Below, in pieces: positions 19,013 to 29,035 of a stretch of 64,000 bases of DNA. The notes beneath the pieces were generated by a model, which was not told the origin of the DNA, did not search any database, and saw nothing but the letters and a program-made list of their open reading frames with translations. Position 1 is the first letter of the stretch, and the number at the start of each line of letters is the position of its first letter. The position numbers and the translations under genes are program-made. Location of the stretch: assembly GCF_018860765.1 (NCBI RefSeq), contig NZ_JAHKPV010000006.1, positions 216,902 to 280,901 of the forward strand, written 5' to 3'. This DNA comes from Marinobacter salexigens. GTDB taxonomy: Bacteria; Pseudomonadota; Gammaproteobacteria; Pseudomonadales; Oleiphilaceae.

Positions 19013-19766
19013 ATACCACCTCCATCAATGAAATAACTGTTGCTTCGTCGTCTGACAATGGCTCGATCATGCCTGCGCGGCAGGCTATCTCTGCAGGCAA
19101 GCCAGCGCGAATCAATAGCGCTGTGTGTATTAGCAGCCGGGTTGATGCGGCCTCTTCAAGATCGTGGTCTTTTAAATTACGCAGCGCTGTCGCCAGATTT
19201 ACAAGTTGCTTCGCAAGATCTCGGTCGCATCCGGACTCTTCCGCTACGATGGTTTGTTCCGCCTCTTCGGAAGGGTAATCAAACCGCAAGGATACAAATC
19301 TTTGGCGCGTGCTGGGCTTCATGCCTTTGAGTAGGCTCTGGTAACCCGGGTTGTAGGAGACCACTAGCATAAAGCCGGGTGCTGCTGTGAGCAGTTCGCC
19401 GGTACGTTCTATGGGCAATTCCCGGCGGTCATCTGCCAGCGGGTGTAGCACTACCGTTGTGTCTTTGCGGGCTTCTACCACTTCGTCCAAGTAGCAAATG
19501 CCGCCTTCACGAACCGCGCGGGTCAATGGGCCATCCTGCCAATAGGTGCCTTCCGGGCCGATGAGGTGGCGTCCAACCAAATCGGCGGCGGTCAGGTCGT
19601 CGTGGCAGGCTACGGTATAAACCGGCCGTTTCAGCTTCTCAGCCATGTAACGGACAAAGCGAGTTTTACCGCAGCCTGTCGGTCCTTTAATTAGAACCGG
19701 CAGGCCGTTATCGGCTGCGGCTTGGAAAAGTTCTATCTCATTACCAACTGGCTGGTAAAACGTCAT
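18987..19766 (-). CDS. norQ: NorQ, MoxR-type AAA+ ATPase for Nor activation
   Basis: AAA+ ATPase of 259 residues (NorQ/CbbQ family). Walker A is GPTGCGKT at 28-35, Walker B ICYLDEV near 86-95, followed by an arginine-finger region (STRQRFVSLRF). With NorD it forms a chaperone pair that activates NO reductase, thought to insert FeB. Here it is separated from norCBD and co-transcribed with nirF and nirC (30-base gap to nirF), which ties Nor activation to heme d1 genes. Confidence 0.95.
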   Translation of the reverse strand: MTFYQPVGNEIELFQAAADNGLPVLIKGPTGCGKTRFVRYMAEKLKRPVYTVACHDDLTAADLVGRHLIGPEGTYWQDGPLTRAVREGGICYLDEVVEARKDTTVVLHPLADDRRELPIERTGELLTAAPGFMLVVSYNPGYQSLLKGMKPSTRQRFVSLRFDYPSEEAEQTIVAEESGCDRDLAKQLVNLATALRNLKDHDLEEAASTRLLIHTALLIRAGLPAEIACRAGMIEPLSDDEATVISLMEVVYAVFGRPE

Positions 19767-19796
19767 TTGAGGAAGCCTCTGGTTACTGGCTTGAAG

Positions 19797-21020
19797 TTAT
19801 AGACCGAGCACATGGGCCCGACTGGAAAAGAAAATGCCGCTGGGCTTTATCGCATCCAGTTCTGCAACAGGCTCAAGAGTTCGAGTGTTGTAAACCGTAA
19901 CCCGATTGCTGTCTCTAGAGGACACCCAGACTTCCTCACCCCTTGGAGTAAATTCCATGTGCAGCACAGCCTTGCCCGGTTCAAGCGTGCGAATTATTTT
20001 GCGAGTTTGAGAATCAATCACCTGAACTACGTCATTTTTTGGATGCGCAAAGCTCACCCATATTCTTCGGTTATCGGGGCTCGCCATCACGAAAACCGGC
20101 TGTCCCTGCACCGGTATCTTGTCCACCAGCGACCAGTCACTCATATCGGCCACCAGCACCTGATGGTGGCCTACAGCCGGCACGAATGCCCGGCCATCAG
20201 CAACCGTCCAGCCTTCAAGGTGCGGCATCTTATAGACGGGGAGCTGTTGCTCGCCTTTGCCGTAATGCGGCAGAATTTCGGTAACACCTGCGCCGGTGTC
20301 CCACAAATCCAGCATGGACAACCCATCTTCGCCAAACAGACCAGCAATGTAATAACGTCCGTCCGGTGTGATCATGGAATCGTAGGGGGCTTTTCCAGCA
20401 TCGAACCGGGTCACTTCAGGCTTGCTGCTTGTAGTGTCATCCGGCATATCCAAAATCCAAATTTGCCCGGCATCAAACAGGCTGAACACAAAACGATTGC
20501 CCGGCGCATCTACCAGACCAACGGTTTTTGATTGTGCGGTTTCACCGCTCTCCCGAACATAGGTAGCTGGGACATCAGCCACCAATTCCAACGTTTTGCT
20601 GTCAAAAACCTTCACCCCACCTGGCTCGTAATTAGACACCGCAACGAAGCGGCCGTCCTGAGAAATCGCGCCACCAATACTGTTACCGGATTGAATTACC
20701 CGGCCAACGATGGACTGAGTAAGCAGGTCCACCTTAGTGAGACCTCCGTCGCGGCCAAACACGAATCCGTAACGGGCATCCCGAGAGTAAACCACTGAGG
20801 CATGAGATAAGTCCCCTAGCCCTTCAATGCGGTTGATCACACTGTGACTGGTCGTGTTAATAACCAATAAAGAGCCACTTGCACGTTCGACAATCAAACC
20901 CAAATCACCGGTGCCCATCAAGCCACCGCTGGAGCCGGAAAGAGACTGACAACCACTCAGTAGCACCGAAAACACTGACAGCAAAAGCACACGCTTCACA
21001 CAGCGGGTCACTCGAAACAT
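19797..21020 (-). CDS. nirF: NirF, heme d1 biosynthesis protein (lipoprotein)
   Basis: Protein of 407 residues with a signal peptide and lipobox (LLSGC, C23), followed by an eight-bladed propeller related to the d1 domain of NirS. Repeated D-x-R-x-hydrophobic blade motifs (SRDARYGFVFGRDGG, TPDGRYYIAGLFGEDG) are visible. NirF is a dehydrogenase that acts late in heme d1 synthesis in the periplasm. Lies 23 bases after nirC. Confidence 0.95.
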   Translation of the reverse strand: MFRVTRCVKRVLLLSVFSVLLSGCQSLSGSSGGLMGTGDLGLIVERASGSLLVINTTSHSVINRIEGLGDLSHASVVYSRDARYGFVFGRDGGLTKVDLLTQSIVGRVIQSGNSIGGAISQDGRFVAVSNYEPGGVKVFDSKTLELVADVPATYVRESGETAQSKTVGLVDAPGNRFVFSLFDAGQIWILDMPDDTTSSKPEVTRFDAGKAPYDSMITPDGRYYIAGLFGEDGLSMLDLWDTGAGVTEILPHYGKGEQQLPVYKMPHLEGWTVADGRAFVPAVGHHQVLVADMSDWSLVDKIPVQGQPVFVMASPDNRRIWVSFAHPKNDVVQVIDSQTRKIIRTLEPGKAVLHMEFTPRGEEVWVSSRDSNRVTVYNTRTLEPVAELDAIKPSGIFFSSRAHVLGL

Positions 21021-21043
21021 CGGGTACGTCCTCCAGACACATA

Positions 21044-21409
21044 TTAGGGCGAGACCAGCTCACCGGTCTTTAACTGATGACTGATCCATTCAATATCAAC
21101 AGGCGCTAGCAGAGGCTTCCAGGGCGGCATTGCAGTCCCCGGAATACCCTCTCGGATAATGGCCGCGATAGCTTTTTCTGGTAGGTGACTAAGGTTTTCG
21201 GGTCTTAGAGCCGGGCCAAGTCCGCCTTTTAGCGTCATTCCGTGGCAGGAGCCACAGTCTTGCATCACAAGGTTTTCAAGAGCGGACAGACTAGACGATG
21301 GCTCTGGTTGGCCATCCGCCAGCAGTGCAGATGGCGACAAAATCACCATCAACAACACCTGTATGAGGCCAAATGGCCAACTAGCTTTATTCCTTTCGAA
21401 ACCATTCAC
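21044..21409 (-). CDS. nirC: NirC, periplasmic cytochrome c55x
   Basis: Small c-type cytochrome of 121 residues. A signal peptide (about 1-31, ending SALLADG) is followed by one heme motif CGSCH and MTLKGGLGPALRPENLS, the same pattern as in NirN. NirC donates or accepts electrons in nitrite reduction or heme d1 maturation. First gene of the minus-strand nirC-nirF-norQ operon, divergent from nirS. Confidence 0.92.
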   Translation of the reverse strand: MNGFERNKASWPFGLIQVLLMVILSPSALLADGQPEPSSSLSALENLVMQDCGSCHGMTLKGGLGPALRPENLSHLPEKAIAAIIREGIPGTAMPPWKPLLAPVDIEWISHQLKTGELVSP

Positions 21410-21476
21410 AGCATGATTTCTCCCATGGCTCTGTAGCAGGTTTTCAACATAGTGGTGCAGCCTACCAAACGCATCT

Positions 21477-21490
21477 TTGATATTGGTTAA
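21477..21490 (-). promoter_or_regulatory. Imperfect FNR/DNR box for nirC
   Basis: TTGAT-ATTG-GTTAA: one perfect half and one 3-of-5 half. Centre at 21483.5 would give class II spacing to a start near 21442, 33 bases before the nirC ATG. Candidate only. Confidence 0.45.
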
Positions 21491-21571
21491 AAACGTGCCC
21501 CGTCACAACAACTCTTTGGTTATACCCATGGGTGGGTACTCACTGGACAAATAATATATATCTGATTTTAA

Positions 21572-21585
21572 TCAATGTTCATCAA
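21572..21585 (+). promoter_or_regulatory. Imperfect FNR/DNR box upstream of nirS
   Basis: TCAAT-GTTC-ATCAA: a perfect right half (ATCAA) and a 3-of-5 left half, centred 57 bases before the nirS ATG. The spacing to a start just before the SD is plausible, but no good -10 hexamer is evident. Confidence 0.45.
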
Positions 21586-21617
21586 GGTAAAGAAGAGAAC
21601 TCTAACAACACTCTTAA

Positions 21618-23360
<1,743 letters not shown>

Positions 23361-23397
23361 AAAGCGTAAAACCGCGCCGACCCGGAGAATACGAGCA

Positions 23398-23862
23398 ATG
23401 AGACTGGACCAAACGGACCAACAACTGATCAATCACTTTCAGCGGCATTTGCCGGTGTGTGAACGACCCTATCTGGAGATGTCCCGACAACTCGGCATTT
23501 CCGAACAGGAGGTCATTGAGCGGTTGCAGTCGTTACAGTCTCACGATGTCGTTGGCCGGGTCGGGCCGGTGTTTGAGCACAGCCAGGCAGGTGCAAGCCT
23601 GTTGGCTGCTGTGGCGGCTCCCGAGGAGCAAATGGATCTGGTGGCCGCTCGTATCAACCGTGCTCCGGGGGTGAATCACAATTACGCCCGGGAGCACACC
23701 TACAATCTCTGGTTTGTGATGACAGCACCGGATTACGAACTTCTGGAAGAGCATCTCGACGAACTGGAACAGGAATTGAAACTGCCCATGCTTCGCCTAC
23801 CCATGGTTGAGGGTTATCACATCGACCTCGGCTTCGATATCGACTGGGAGGCCTTGTCATGA
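23398..23862 (+). CDS. nirD: Siroheme decarboxylase subunit NirD
   Basis: Protein of 154 residues, Lrp/AsnC-like, one of four paralogues that decarboxylate siroheme to didecarboxysiroheme for heme d1. N-terminal helix-turn-helix-like part (about 1-55, LGISEQEVIERLQSL) and a C-terminal RAM-like domain with the NHNYAREHTYNLWFV motif of the D/G type. ATG 23398 with GGAG upstream, 37 bases after nirS. Overlaps nirL by ATGA. Confidence 0.9.
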   Translation: MRLDQTDQQLINHFQRHLPVCERPYLEMSRQLGISEQEVIERLQSLQSHDVVGRVGPVFEHSQAGASLLAAVAAPEEQMDLVAARINRAPGVNHNYAREHTYNLWFVMTAPDYELLEEHLDELEQELKLPMLRLPMVEGYHIDLGFDIDWEALS

Positions 23863-24392
23863 GCCAACTTATTTCGGCCGACCGTCTCGCTCTGGATGCT
23901 GCAACTTCAACAAGCGCCTGGGGCTTGTTGCGGCTCAGACAGCAACTTGAGCAGGGGCTGCCGCTTGTGCCCCGGCCTTATCTGGCTCTTGCAGAGCGAA
24001 CCGGCCTCTCTGAGCAGGAAGTGATAAACGCCATTACTCAATGGCAGAACGACGGCCTGATCAAACGTTTCGGGCTGGTGGTGAAACACCGCACACTGGG
24101 CTACACCGCCAACGCCATGGTGGTCTGGAACATCCCCGATGAGCAGATACAGGCGCTGGGCAAAGCCATGGCCGACGTGCCATTTATCACTCTTTGTTAC
24201 CAACGCCCGAGACGACTCCCAGACTGGCCTTACAACCTGTTCTGTATGATTCACGGCACCAACCGCGAACGCGTACTAACACAGCTAGACAGCCTGATTG
24301 CTGACCACAGCCTCCAGCACATTCAACATTCCGTGCTGTTCAGCAATAAGGCGTACAGACAGCGTGGAGGACGCTATGTCAACCACGACTGA
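23859..24392 (+). CDS. nirL: Siroheme decarboxylase subunit NirL
   Basis: Protein of 177 residues, partner paralogue of NirD. It has the L/H-type motif CYQRPRRLPDWPYNLFCMIHG near residues 109-129, in the region that binds the tetrapyrrole in homologues. Start overlaps the nirD stop by four bases (ATGA) with GGGAGG upstream. Confidence 0.9.
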   Translation: MSQLISADRLALDAATSTSAWGLLRLRQQLEQGLPLVPRPYLALAERTGLSEQEVINAITQWQNDGLIKRFGLVVKHRTLGYTANAMVVWNIPDEQIQALGKAMADVPFITLCYQRPRRLPDWPYNLFCMIHGTNRERVLTQLDSLIADHSLQHIQHSVLFSNKAYRQRGGRYVNHD

Positions 24393-24864
24393 ATCCCGAC
24401 GCCAAGCGCCAATTGCAGATCTGAACCCAGCTGAGAAGGCTCTGATCAACCGTTTGCAGCACGGATTGCCGCTCGTACGCCAACCTTACGCGGCAGTGGC
24501 AGAAGAGCTCGATCTCAGCGAGCAACAAGTACTGGACACGGTTGGAAAACTGCTTGCTGAAGGTGTGCTTACCCGCTTCGGTCCCATGTTCCATGCGGGT
24601 GAATTAGGTGGCGGCCTCACGCTCGCAGCCATGCGCATTCCAGAGGCAGATTTCGAGCGGGTTACCGAACAGGTAAACAGCTTTGACGAAGTCGCACACA
24701 ACTACCGCCGCGAACATGATCTGAATATGTGGTTTGTTCTGGCAACTGAAACTCAAGCCGCCATTGCCAACACCGTCAGCGCCATTGAAGACACCACCGG
24801 TTACCCGGTTTACAACATGCCAAAGGAGCAGGAGTTCCATGTCCACCTCCACTTCCCTGTCTGA
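24376..24864 (+). CDS. nirG: Siroheme decarboxylase subunit NirG
   Basis: Protein of 162 residues of the D/G type, with HNYRREHDLNMWFVL near residue 101-115. ATG 24376 lies 17 bases inside nirL and follows GGAGG; the frame is open upstream to 24298 but that part is nirL shadow. The name G rather than D is from gene order (D-L-G-H). Confidence 0.87.
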   Translation: MSTTTESRRQAPIADLNPAEKALINRLQHGLPLVRQPYAAVAEELDLSEQQVLDTVGKLLAEGVLTRFGPMFHAGELGGGLTLAAMRIPEADFERVTEQVNSFDEVAHNYRREHDLNMWFVLATETQAAIANTVSAIEDTTGYPVYNMPKEQEFHVHLHFPV

Positions 24865-25363
24865 CGCCGCAGTACACAACGGCTTCGTAATGACAGAGCG
24901 CGACCGCGAACTAATTCTTGCCACTCAGGCAGGCTTGCCACTGGTATCCGACCCCTGGGCCGAACTGGGCACGAAGCTGAACATGGACGCCGACGAGGTA
25001 CTTTCCCGCTTCCAGACCCTGCAAGACGCCGGCGTGATACGCCGGGTTGCAGCCGTGCCCGACCACTATCGTCTGGGCTACCGCTACAACGGCATGACCG
25101 TGTGGGACATTGCCGACGATCGCATCGCGGAACTGGGCGCCGTCATCGGTGAACTGCCTTTCGTGAGCCACTGCTATCGCCGGCCACGGCACCTTCCCTA
25201 TTGGTCTTTCAATCTGTTTGCCATGGTACATGGCACCACCCGGGAAGAAGTAGAAGACAAAGCCGCACAGATTCGTGCGGTGCTAGGCGACGCCTGCCGG
25301 CAACACACCATTCTTTACAGCTCGGCCATCCTGAAAAAAACCGGCCTGCGGCTGCGCAAATAA
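24839..25363 (+). CDS. nirH: Siroheme decarboxylase subunit NirH
   Basis: Protein of 174 residues of the L/H type, with HCYRRPRHLPYWSFNLFAM near residues 110-128. ATG 24839 lies 26 bases inside nirG with AAAGGAG upstream. Together D, L, G and H give two alternating heterodimer-type pairs, as in Pseudomonas. Confidence 0.87.
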   Translation: MSTSTSLSDAAVHNGFVMTERDRELILATQAGLPLVSDPWAELGTKLNMDADEVLSRFQTLQDAGVIRRVAAVPDHYRLGYRYNGMTVWDIADDRIAELGAVIGELPFVSHCYRRPRHLPYWSFNLFAMVHGTTREEVEDKAAQIRAVLGDACRQHTILYSSAILKKTGLRLRK

Positions 25364-25379
25364 CGCAAGGGGAAGCACC

Positions 25380-26576
25380 ATGTTCAGAATGACCCGCTAT
25401 ATAAAAAGCCTGATGAATCCGGCCCCGGTGAGAGCCATCCCCAAGCCCTCCGGTCCGGTGGTGATCTGGAACCTAATCCGCCGCTGCAACCTCACCTGCA
25501 AGCACTGCTATTCGATTTCTGCGGATATCGATTTCAAGGGTGAACTGAGTACCGATGAAGTCTATACCGTGATGGACGATCTCAAAGCCTACGGTGTTCC
25601 GGTGCTTATCCTTTCCGGAGGCGAACCACTGATGCGCCCGGATATTTTCGATATTTCACGTCGCGCCAAAGACTTGGGCTTTTACGTAGGCCTGTCCAGC
25701 AACGGCACCTTGATTACCGAGGACAACATCCAGCAAATTGCTGACGCTGGCTACGATTACGTGGGCATCAGCATTGACGGTCTGGAAGAAACTCACGACG
25801 AGTTCCGCCAGAAAAAAGGCGCCTTCGCCGCCTCCATGAAAGCGGTCAAGCTGTGTAAAGACGTTGGCATTAAAGTAGGCCTGCGCTTCACTCTTACACA
25901 AGATAACGCAGTGCAACTGCCCGACATGCTCAAGCTGCTGGACGAGCACGACATCGACAAGTTCTACCTCTCACACCTCAACTACTCGGGCCGAGGCGGT
26001 CGCAATCGCAAGCGCGATGCCTGGTATGACATGACCCGGGATGCAATGAACCTGTTGTTCAACCATTGCCACGAAGAGCTGAAACGCGGCATAGAACGCG
26101 AGTACGTAACCGGTAACAACGATGCCGACGGCCCTTTCCTGCTCCAGTGGGCGGCAGAGCACTACCCCGATCAGGTATCAGCTCTGGAGCAGCGTTTGGT
26201 TAATTGGGGGGGCAACTCCTCCGGCCAGAACGTTTCCAACATCGACAATCTGGGCGTCGTTCACCCCGATACTTTTTGGTGGGACTACAATCTGGGCAAC
26301 GTGCGAGACAAACCCTTTTCACGGATCTGGTCAGAAGCCGACGATAAGCTAATGCTGGGCTTCCGACTAAAACCGCGGCCTGTGAAAGGCCGCTGTGCGC
26401 AATGCCAATATTTAGCAATTTGCAACGGCAACACCCGCGTAAGGGCCTACAACGTTTCCGGTGATTTTTGGGAAGAAGACCCCGGTTGCTACCTCACCAA
26501 CGAGGAGATTGGCGTTATCGAAATGCCCCGACGCGTCGCTGCGCCGGTGGTCGAAATTCCAGTCAACAATCTTTAA
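25380..26576 (+). CDS. nirJ: NirJ, radical SAM heme d1 biosynthesis enzyme
   Basis: Radical SAM protein of 398 residues that replaces propionate side chains by keto groups in heme d1 synthesis. The SAM cluster motif is CxxxCxxC at C36, C40, C43 ([11 protein letters not shown]), followed by the GGEPL motif. A C-terminal SPASM/Twitch-type cysteine set is visible ([12 protein letters not shown] and a final C near 376). SD AAGGGGAAG, 16 bases after nirH. Confidence 0.95.
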   Translation: MFRMTRYIKSLMNPAPVRAIPKPSGPVVIWNLIRRCNLTCKHCYSISADIDFKGELSTDEVYTVMDDLKAYGVPVLILSGGEPLMRPDIFDISRRAKDLGFYVGLSSNGTLITEDNIQQIADAGYDYVGISIDGLEETHDEFRQKKGAFAASMKAVKLCKDVGIKVGLRFTLTQDNAVQLPDMLKLLDEHDIDKFYLSHLNYSGRGGRNRKRDAWYDMTRDAMNLLFNHCHEELKRGIEREYVTGNNDADGPFLLQWAAEHYPDQVSALEQRLVNWGGNSSGQNVSNIDNLGVVHPDTFWWDYNLGNVRDKPFSRIWSEADDKLMLGFRLKPRPVKGRCAQCQYLAICNGNTRVRAYNVSGDFWEEDPGCYLTNEEIGVIEMPRRVAAPVVEIPVNNL

Positions 26577-26586
26577 GGATCACACC

Positions 26587-27450
26587 ATGACAAGCAGCCA
26601 AAGAAAGAAATGTCTGGTGGAATTCCAGTTGGCGGAACAACCCTTGCGCGCCGGAGAAGTTGCTATTGTAGGCGCCGGCCCGGGCGACCCCGGCCTGCTG
26701 ACGCTCAGAGCCCTCATGCTGATCCAGCAGGCAGACGCCATCGTTTACGACCGTCTGGTATCGCCGCAGATCATGGAACTGGTAAACCCGGGCGCAGAGC
26801 GAATCCACGTAGGCAAAGCCAGTGGCTGTCATTATGTGCCTCAGGAAGACACTAATGAGCTACTAGTGCAACTGGCGATAAAGCAGCGCCGCGTTGTGCG
26901 CCTGAAAGGCGGGGACCCGTACATTTTCGGCCGTGGCGGTGAAGAAGCCGAATTTCTCGTGGATAACGACATCGACTTCCAAGTCGTGCCCGGTATTACC
27001 TCCGCAGCTGGCTGCGCTTCCTATTGCGGCATTCCGCTCACACATCGAGATTATGCTCATAGCGTGACCTTCGTAACTGGGCACCGCAAAGCCGACCATA
27101 CATTAGACCTGAACTGGAAAGTTCTGGCGGCACCAAAGCAGACCTGCGTGTTTTACATGGGGCTGCATAATGCACCTACCATTGTGCGAGAGCTGATTGC
27201 CCACGGCCAGTCCAACGAATGCCCAGTGGCACTGATTGAGCGTGGCACAACTCCACAGCAGCACATGGCGGTAACCACACTAAAAGACCTTGAAGAGACC
27301 ATTCGCATGGAAGGTTTTCAGCCACCCACGCTAATCATTGTAGGTGAAGTGGTGCAACTGGCGGGAAAGCTTGCACAACCAGCTTTGGCTGGCTGGAATA
27401 GCGCATTAATAGGCCCGGTCGCCGCCTCCGCTGCGCAACGCCCAGCCTAA
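26587..27450 (+). CDS. nirE: NirE, uroporphyrinogen-III C-methyltransferase
   Basis: SAM-dependent SUMT of 287 residues that makes precorrin-2, the first committed step toward siroheme and heme d1. Motifs: [16 protein letters not shown] (about 28-43), [20 protein letters not shown] and [10 protein letters not shown] 26587 with AAGGA; 10 bases after nirJ. It belongs to the single-function SUMT type, without CysG oxidase/ferrochelatase domains. Confidence 0.95.
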   Translation: MTSSQRKKCLVEFQLAEQPLRAGEVAIVGAGPGDPGLLTLRALMLIQQADAIVYDRLVSPQIMELVNPGAERIHVGKASGCHYVPQEDTNELLVQLAIKQRRVVRLKGGDPYIFGRGGEEAEFLVDNDIDFQVVPGITSAAGCASYCGIPLTHRDYAHSVTFVTGHRKADHTLDLNWKVLAAPKQTCVFYMGLHNAPTIVRELIAHGQSNECPVALIERGTTPQQHMAVTTLKDLEETIRMEGFQPPTLIIVGEVVQLAGKLAQPALAGWNSALIGPVAASAAQRPA

Positions 27451-27496
27451 AAAATCAGCCCCGAAACCAATACCAACGCTCCTAACTGGAAACTCG

Positions 27497-28990
27497 ATGC
27501 AACAGACTCTTAAAATCCTGATGCTGACCGCAGGTCTGGTGGCCTCACCCCTGATTGTTGCCAGCACCGATGCGCAAACCGAAGCTTTATACCAGCAACA
27601 CTGTGCAAGCTGCCACGGCAGCGACAGGCTCGGCGGCATGGGCCCGGCCTTGCTTCCAGAAAACCTCTCGCGTCTGAAAAAAGACCAAGCCGAAGATGCC
27701 ATTCGCAACGGTCGACCTGCAACGCAGATGCTGGGTTTTGCTGACACACTAAACGCCAAGTCCATAACCGCCTTGGCTGAATACATCTACCAACCACCGG
27801 AACAAGAGCCCGTGTGGGGCGAAAACGAAATCACCACCAGCCACCGGCTGCCCCACCCGGCAGGCTCACTCCCTGACAAGCCAGCCTATAAAGCCGACAT
27901 GATGAACCTGTTTCTGGTGGTAGAAATCGGTGACCATCACGTAACCCTGCTAGACGGCGACAGCATGGAGCCTATTCACCGTTTCGCCAGCCGCTACGCA
28001 CTGCACGGTGGCCCCAAATACAGCCCTGATGGCCGTTACGTGTACTTCGGCTCCCGCGATGGCTGGATTACCAAATACGATCTGTACAACCTCAAAATCG
28101 TTGCGGAAATTCGTGCTGGCATCAACATGCGCAACATCGCTGTGTCCGCTGACGGCGACCATGTAATGGCAGCCAACTACTTGCCTCACACGCTGGTACT
28201 GTTCGATGCAAAAAACCTCGACCTGCTGGAGGTTATCTCCGTTGAAAACAATGCCAAAGAAAGCTCAAGGGTAAGCGCCGTGTACGCAGCCCCACCCCGG
28301 AACAGTTTTATCGCCGCCCTGAAAGACATTCCAGAGGCCTGGGAGGTCACGGTAGAAAACGATCAGGCAAAGGTACGTAGAATGCAGACCGACACCTGGC
28401 TAGATGACTTCTTCTTCGATCCCGGCTATCAACACCTCATCGGCGCGGCCCGCGACGGCAAGCACGGGCTGGTGATCGACCTGAACACTGGCAAAACCGT
28501 TGCCAACCTCCCCCTGCCCGGCATGCCACACCTAGGCTCGGGCATAACTTGGGAGTATGAGGGCTCACGTGTCATGGCTACACCTCACTTTCGTACTGGC
28601 GCCGTTTCCATCATCGACATGGACTCTTGGAAAGTGATCAAAACCTTGGAAACAGAAGGCCCCGGCTTCTTCATGCGCAGTCACGAAAACTCCCGCTATG
28701 CATGGGTAGACGTCTTCTTCGGCCCAAACAAAGACAAAGTTCACGTAATCGACAAACAAACTCTCGAAATCGTAGAAACTCTCCAACCGGCCCCCGGGAA
28801 AGTAGCCGCCCATGTTGAATTCGACCGCTACGGCGAAAAACTGCTGCTGAGCATCTGGGATGAAGAAGGCGCCGTGATCGTCTACGACGCCGAAACTCTG
28901 GAGGAAGAAAAGCGAATCCCGATGAACAAGCCATCGGGAAAATACAACGTGTGGAACAAGATCAACTACGAAGAAGGAACTAGCCACTAA
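27497..28990 (+). CDS. nirN: NirN, heme d1 maturation cytochrome
   Basis: NirS paralogue of 497 residues that carries out the last dehydrogenation of heme d1 and passes it to NirS. Signal peptide about 1-24 (ending in VASTDA), c-type motif CASCH at 36-40 followed by GGMGPALLPENLSRL, then the d1-type propeller (about 130-497; RYALHGGPKYSPDGRYVYFGS). Last gene of the nirS operon, followed by a hairpin. Confidence 0.94.
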   Translation: MQQTLKILMLTAGLVASPLIVASTDAQTEALYQQHCASCHGSDRLGGMGPALLPENLSRLKKDQAEDAIRNGRPATQMLGFADTLNAKSITALAEYIYQPPEQEPVWGENEITTSHRLPHPAGSLPDKPAYKADMMNLFLVVEIGDHHVTLLDGDSMEPIHRFASRYALHGGPKYSPDGRYVYFGSRDGWITKYDLYNLKIVAEIRAGINMRNIAVSADGDHVMAANYLPHTLVLFDAKNLDLLEVISVENNAKESSRVSAVYAAPPRNSFIAALKDIPEAWEVTVENDQAKVRRMQTDTWLDDFFFDPGYQHLIGAARDGKHGLVIDLNTGKTVANLPLPGMPHLGSGITWEYEGSRVMATPHFRTGAVSIIDMDSWKVIKTLETEGPGFFMRSHENSRYAWVDVFFGPNKDKVHVIDKQTLEIVETLQPAPGKVAAHVEFDRYGEKLLLSIWDEEGAVIVYDAETLEEEKRIPMNKPSGKYNVWNKINYEEGTSH

Positions 28991-28997
28991 CGTGCGG

Positions 28998-29035
28998 AGT
29001 TGGGAAGCCGGCTCAGGTTTTCAGCCGGCCCAACT
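28998..29035. terminator. Hairpin between nirN and the chemoreceptor gene
   Basis: AGTTGGG and CCCAACT (outer) with CCGGC / GCCGG (inner), one three-base bulge, loop of about 11 bases. It overlaps the last codons of the convergent MCP gene. Likely acts on the nirN transcript. Confidence 0.5.
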
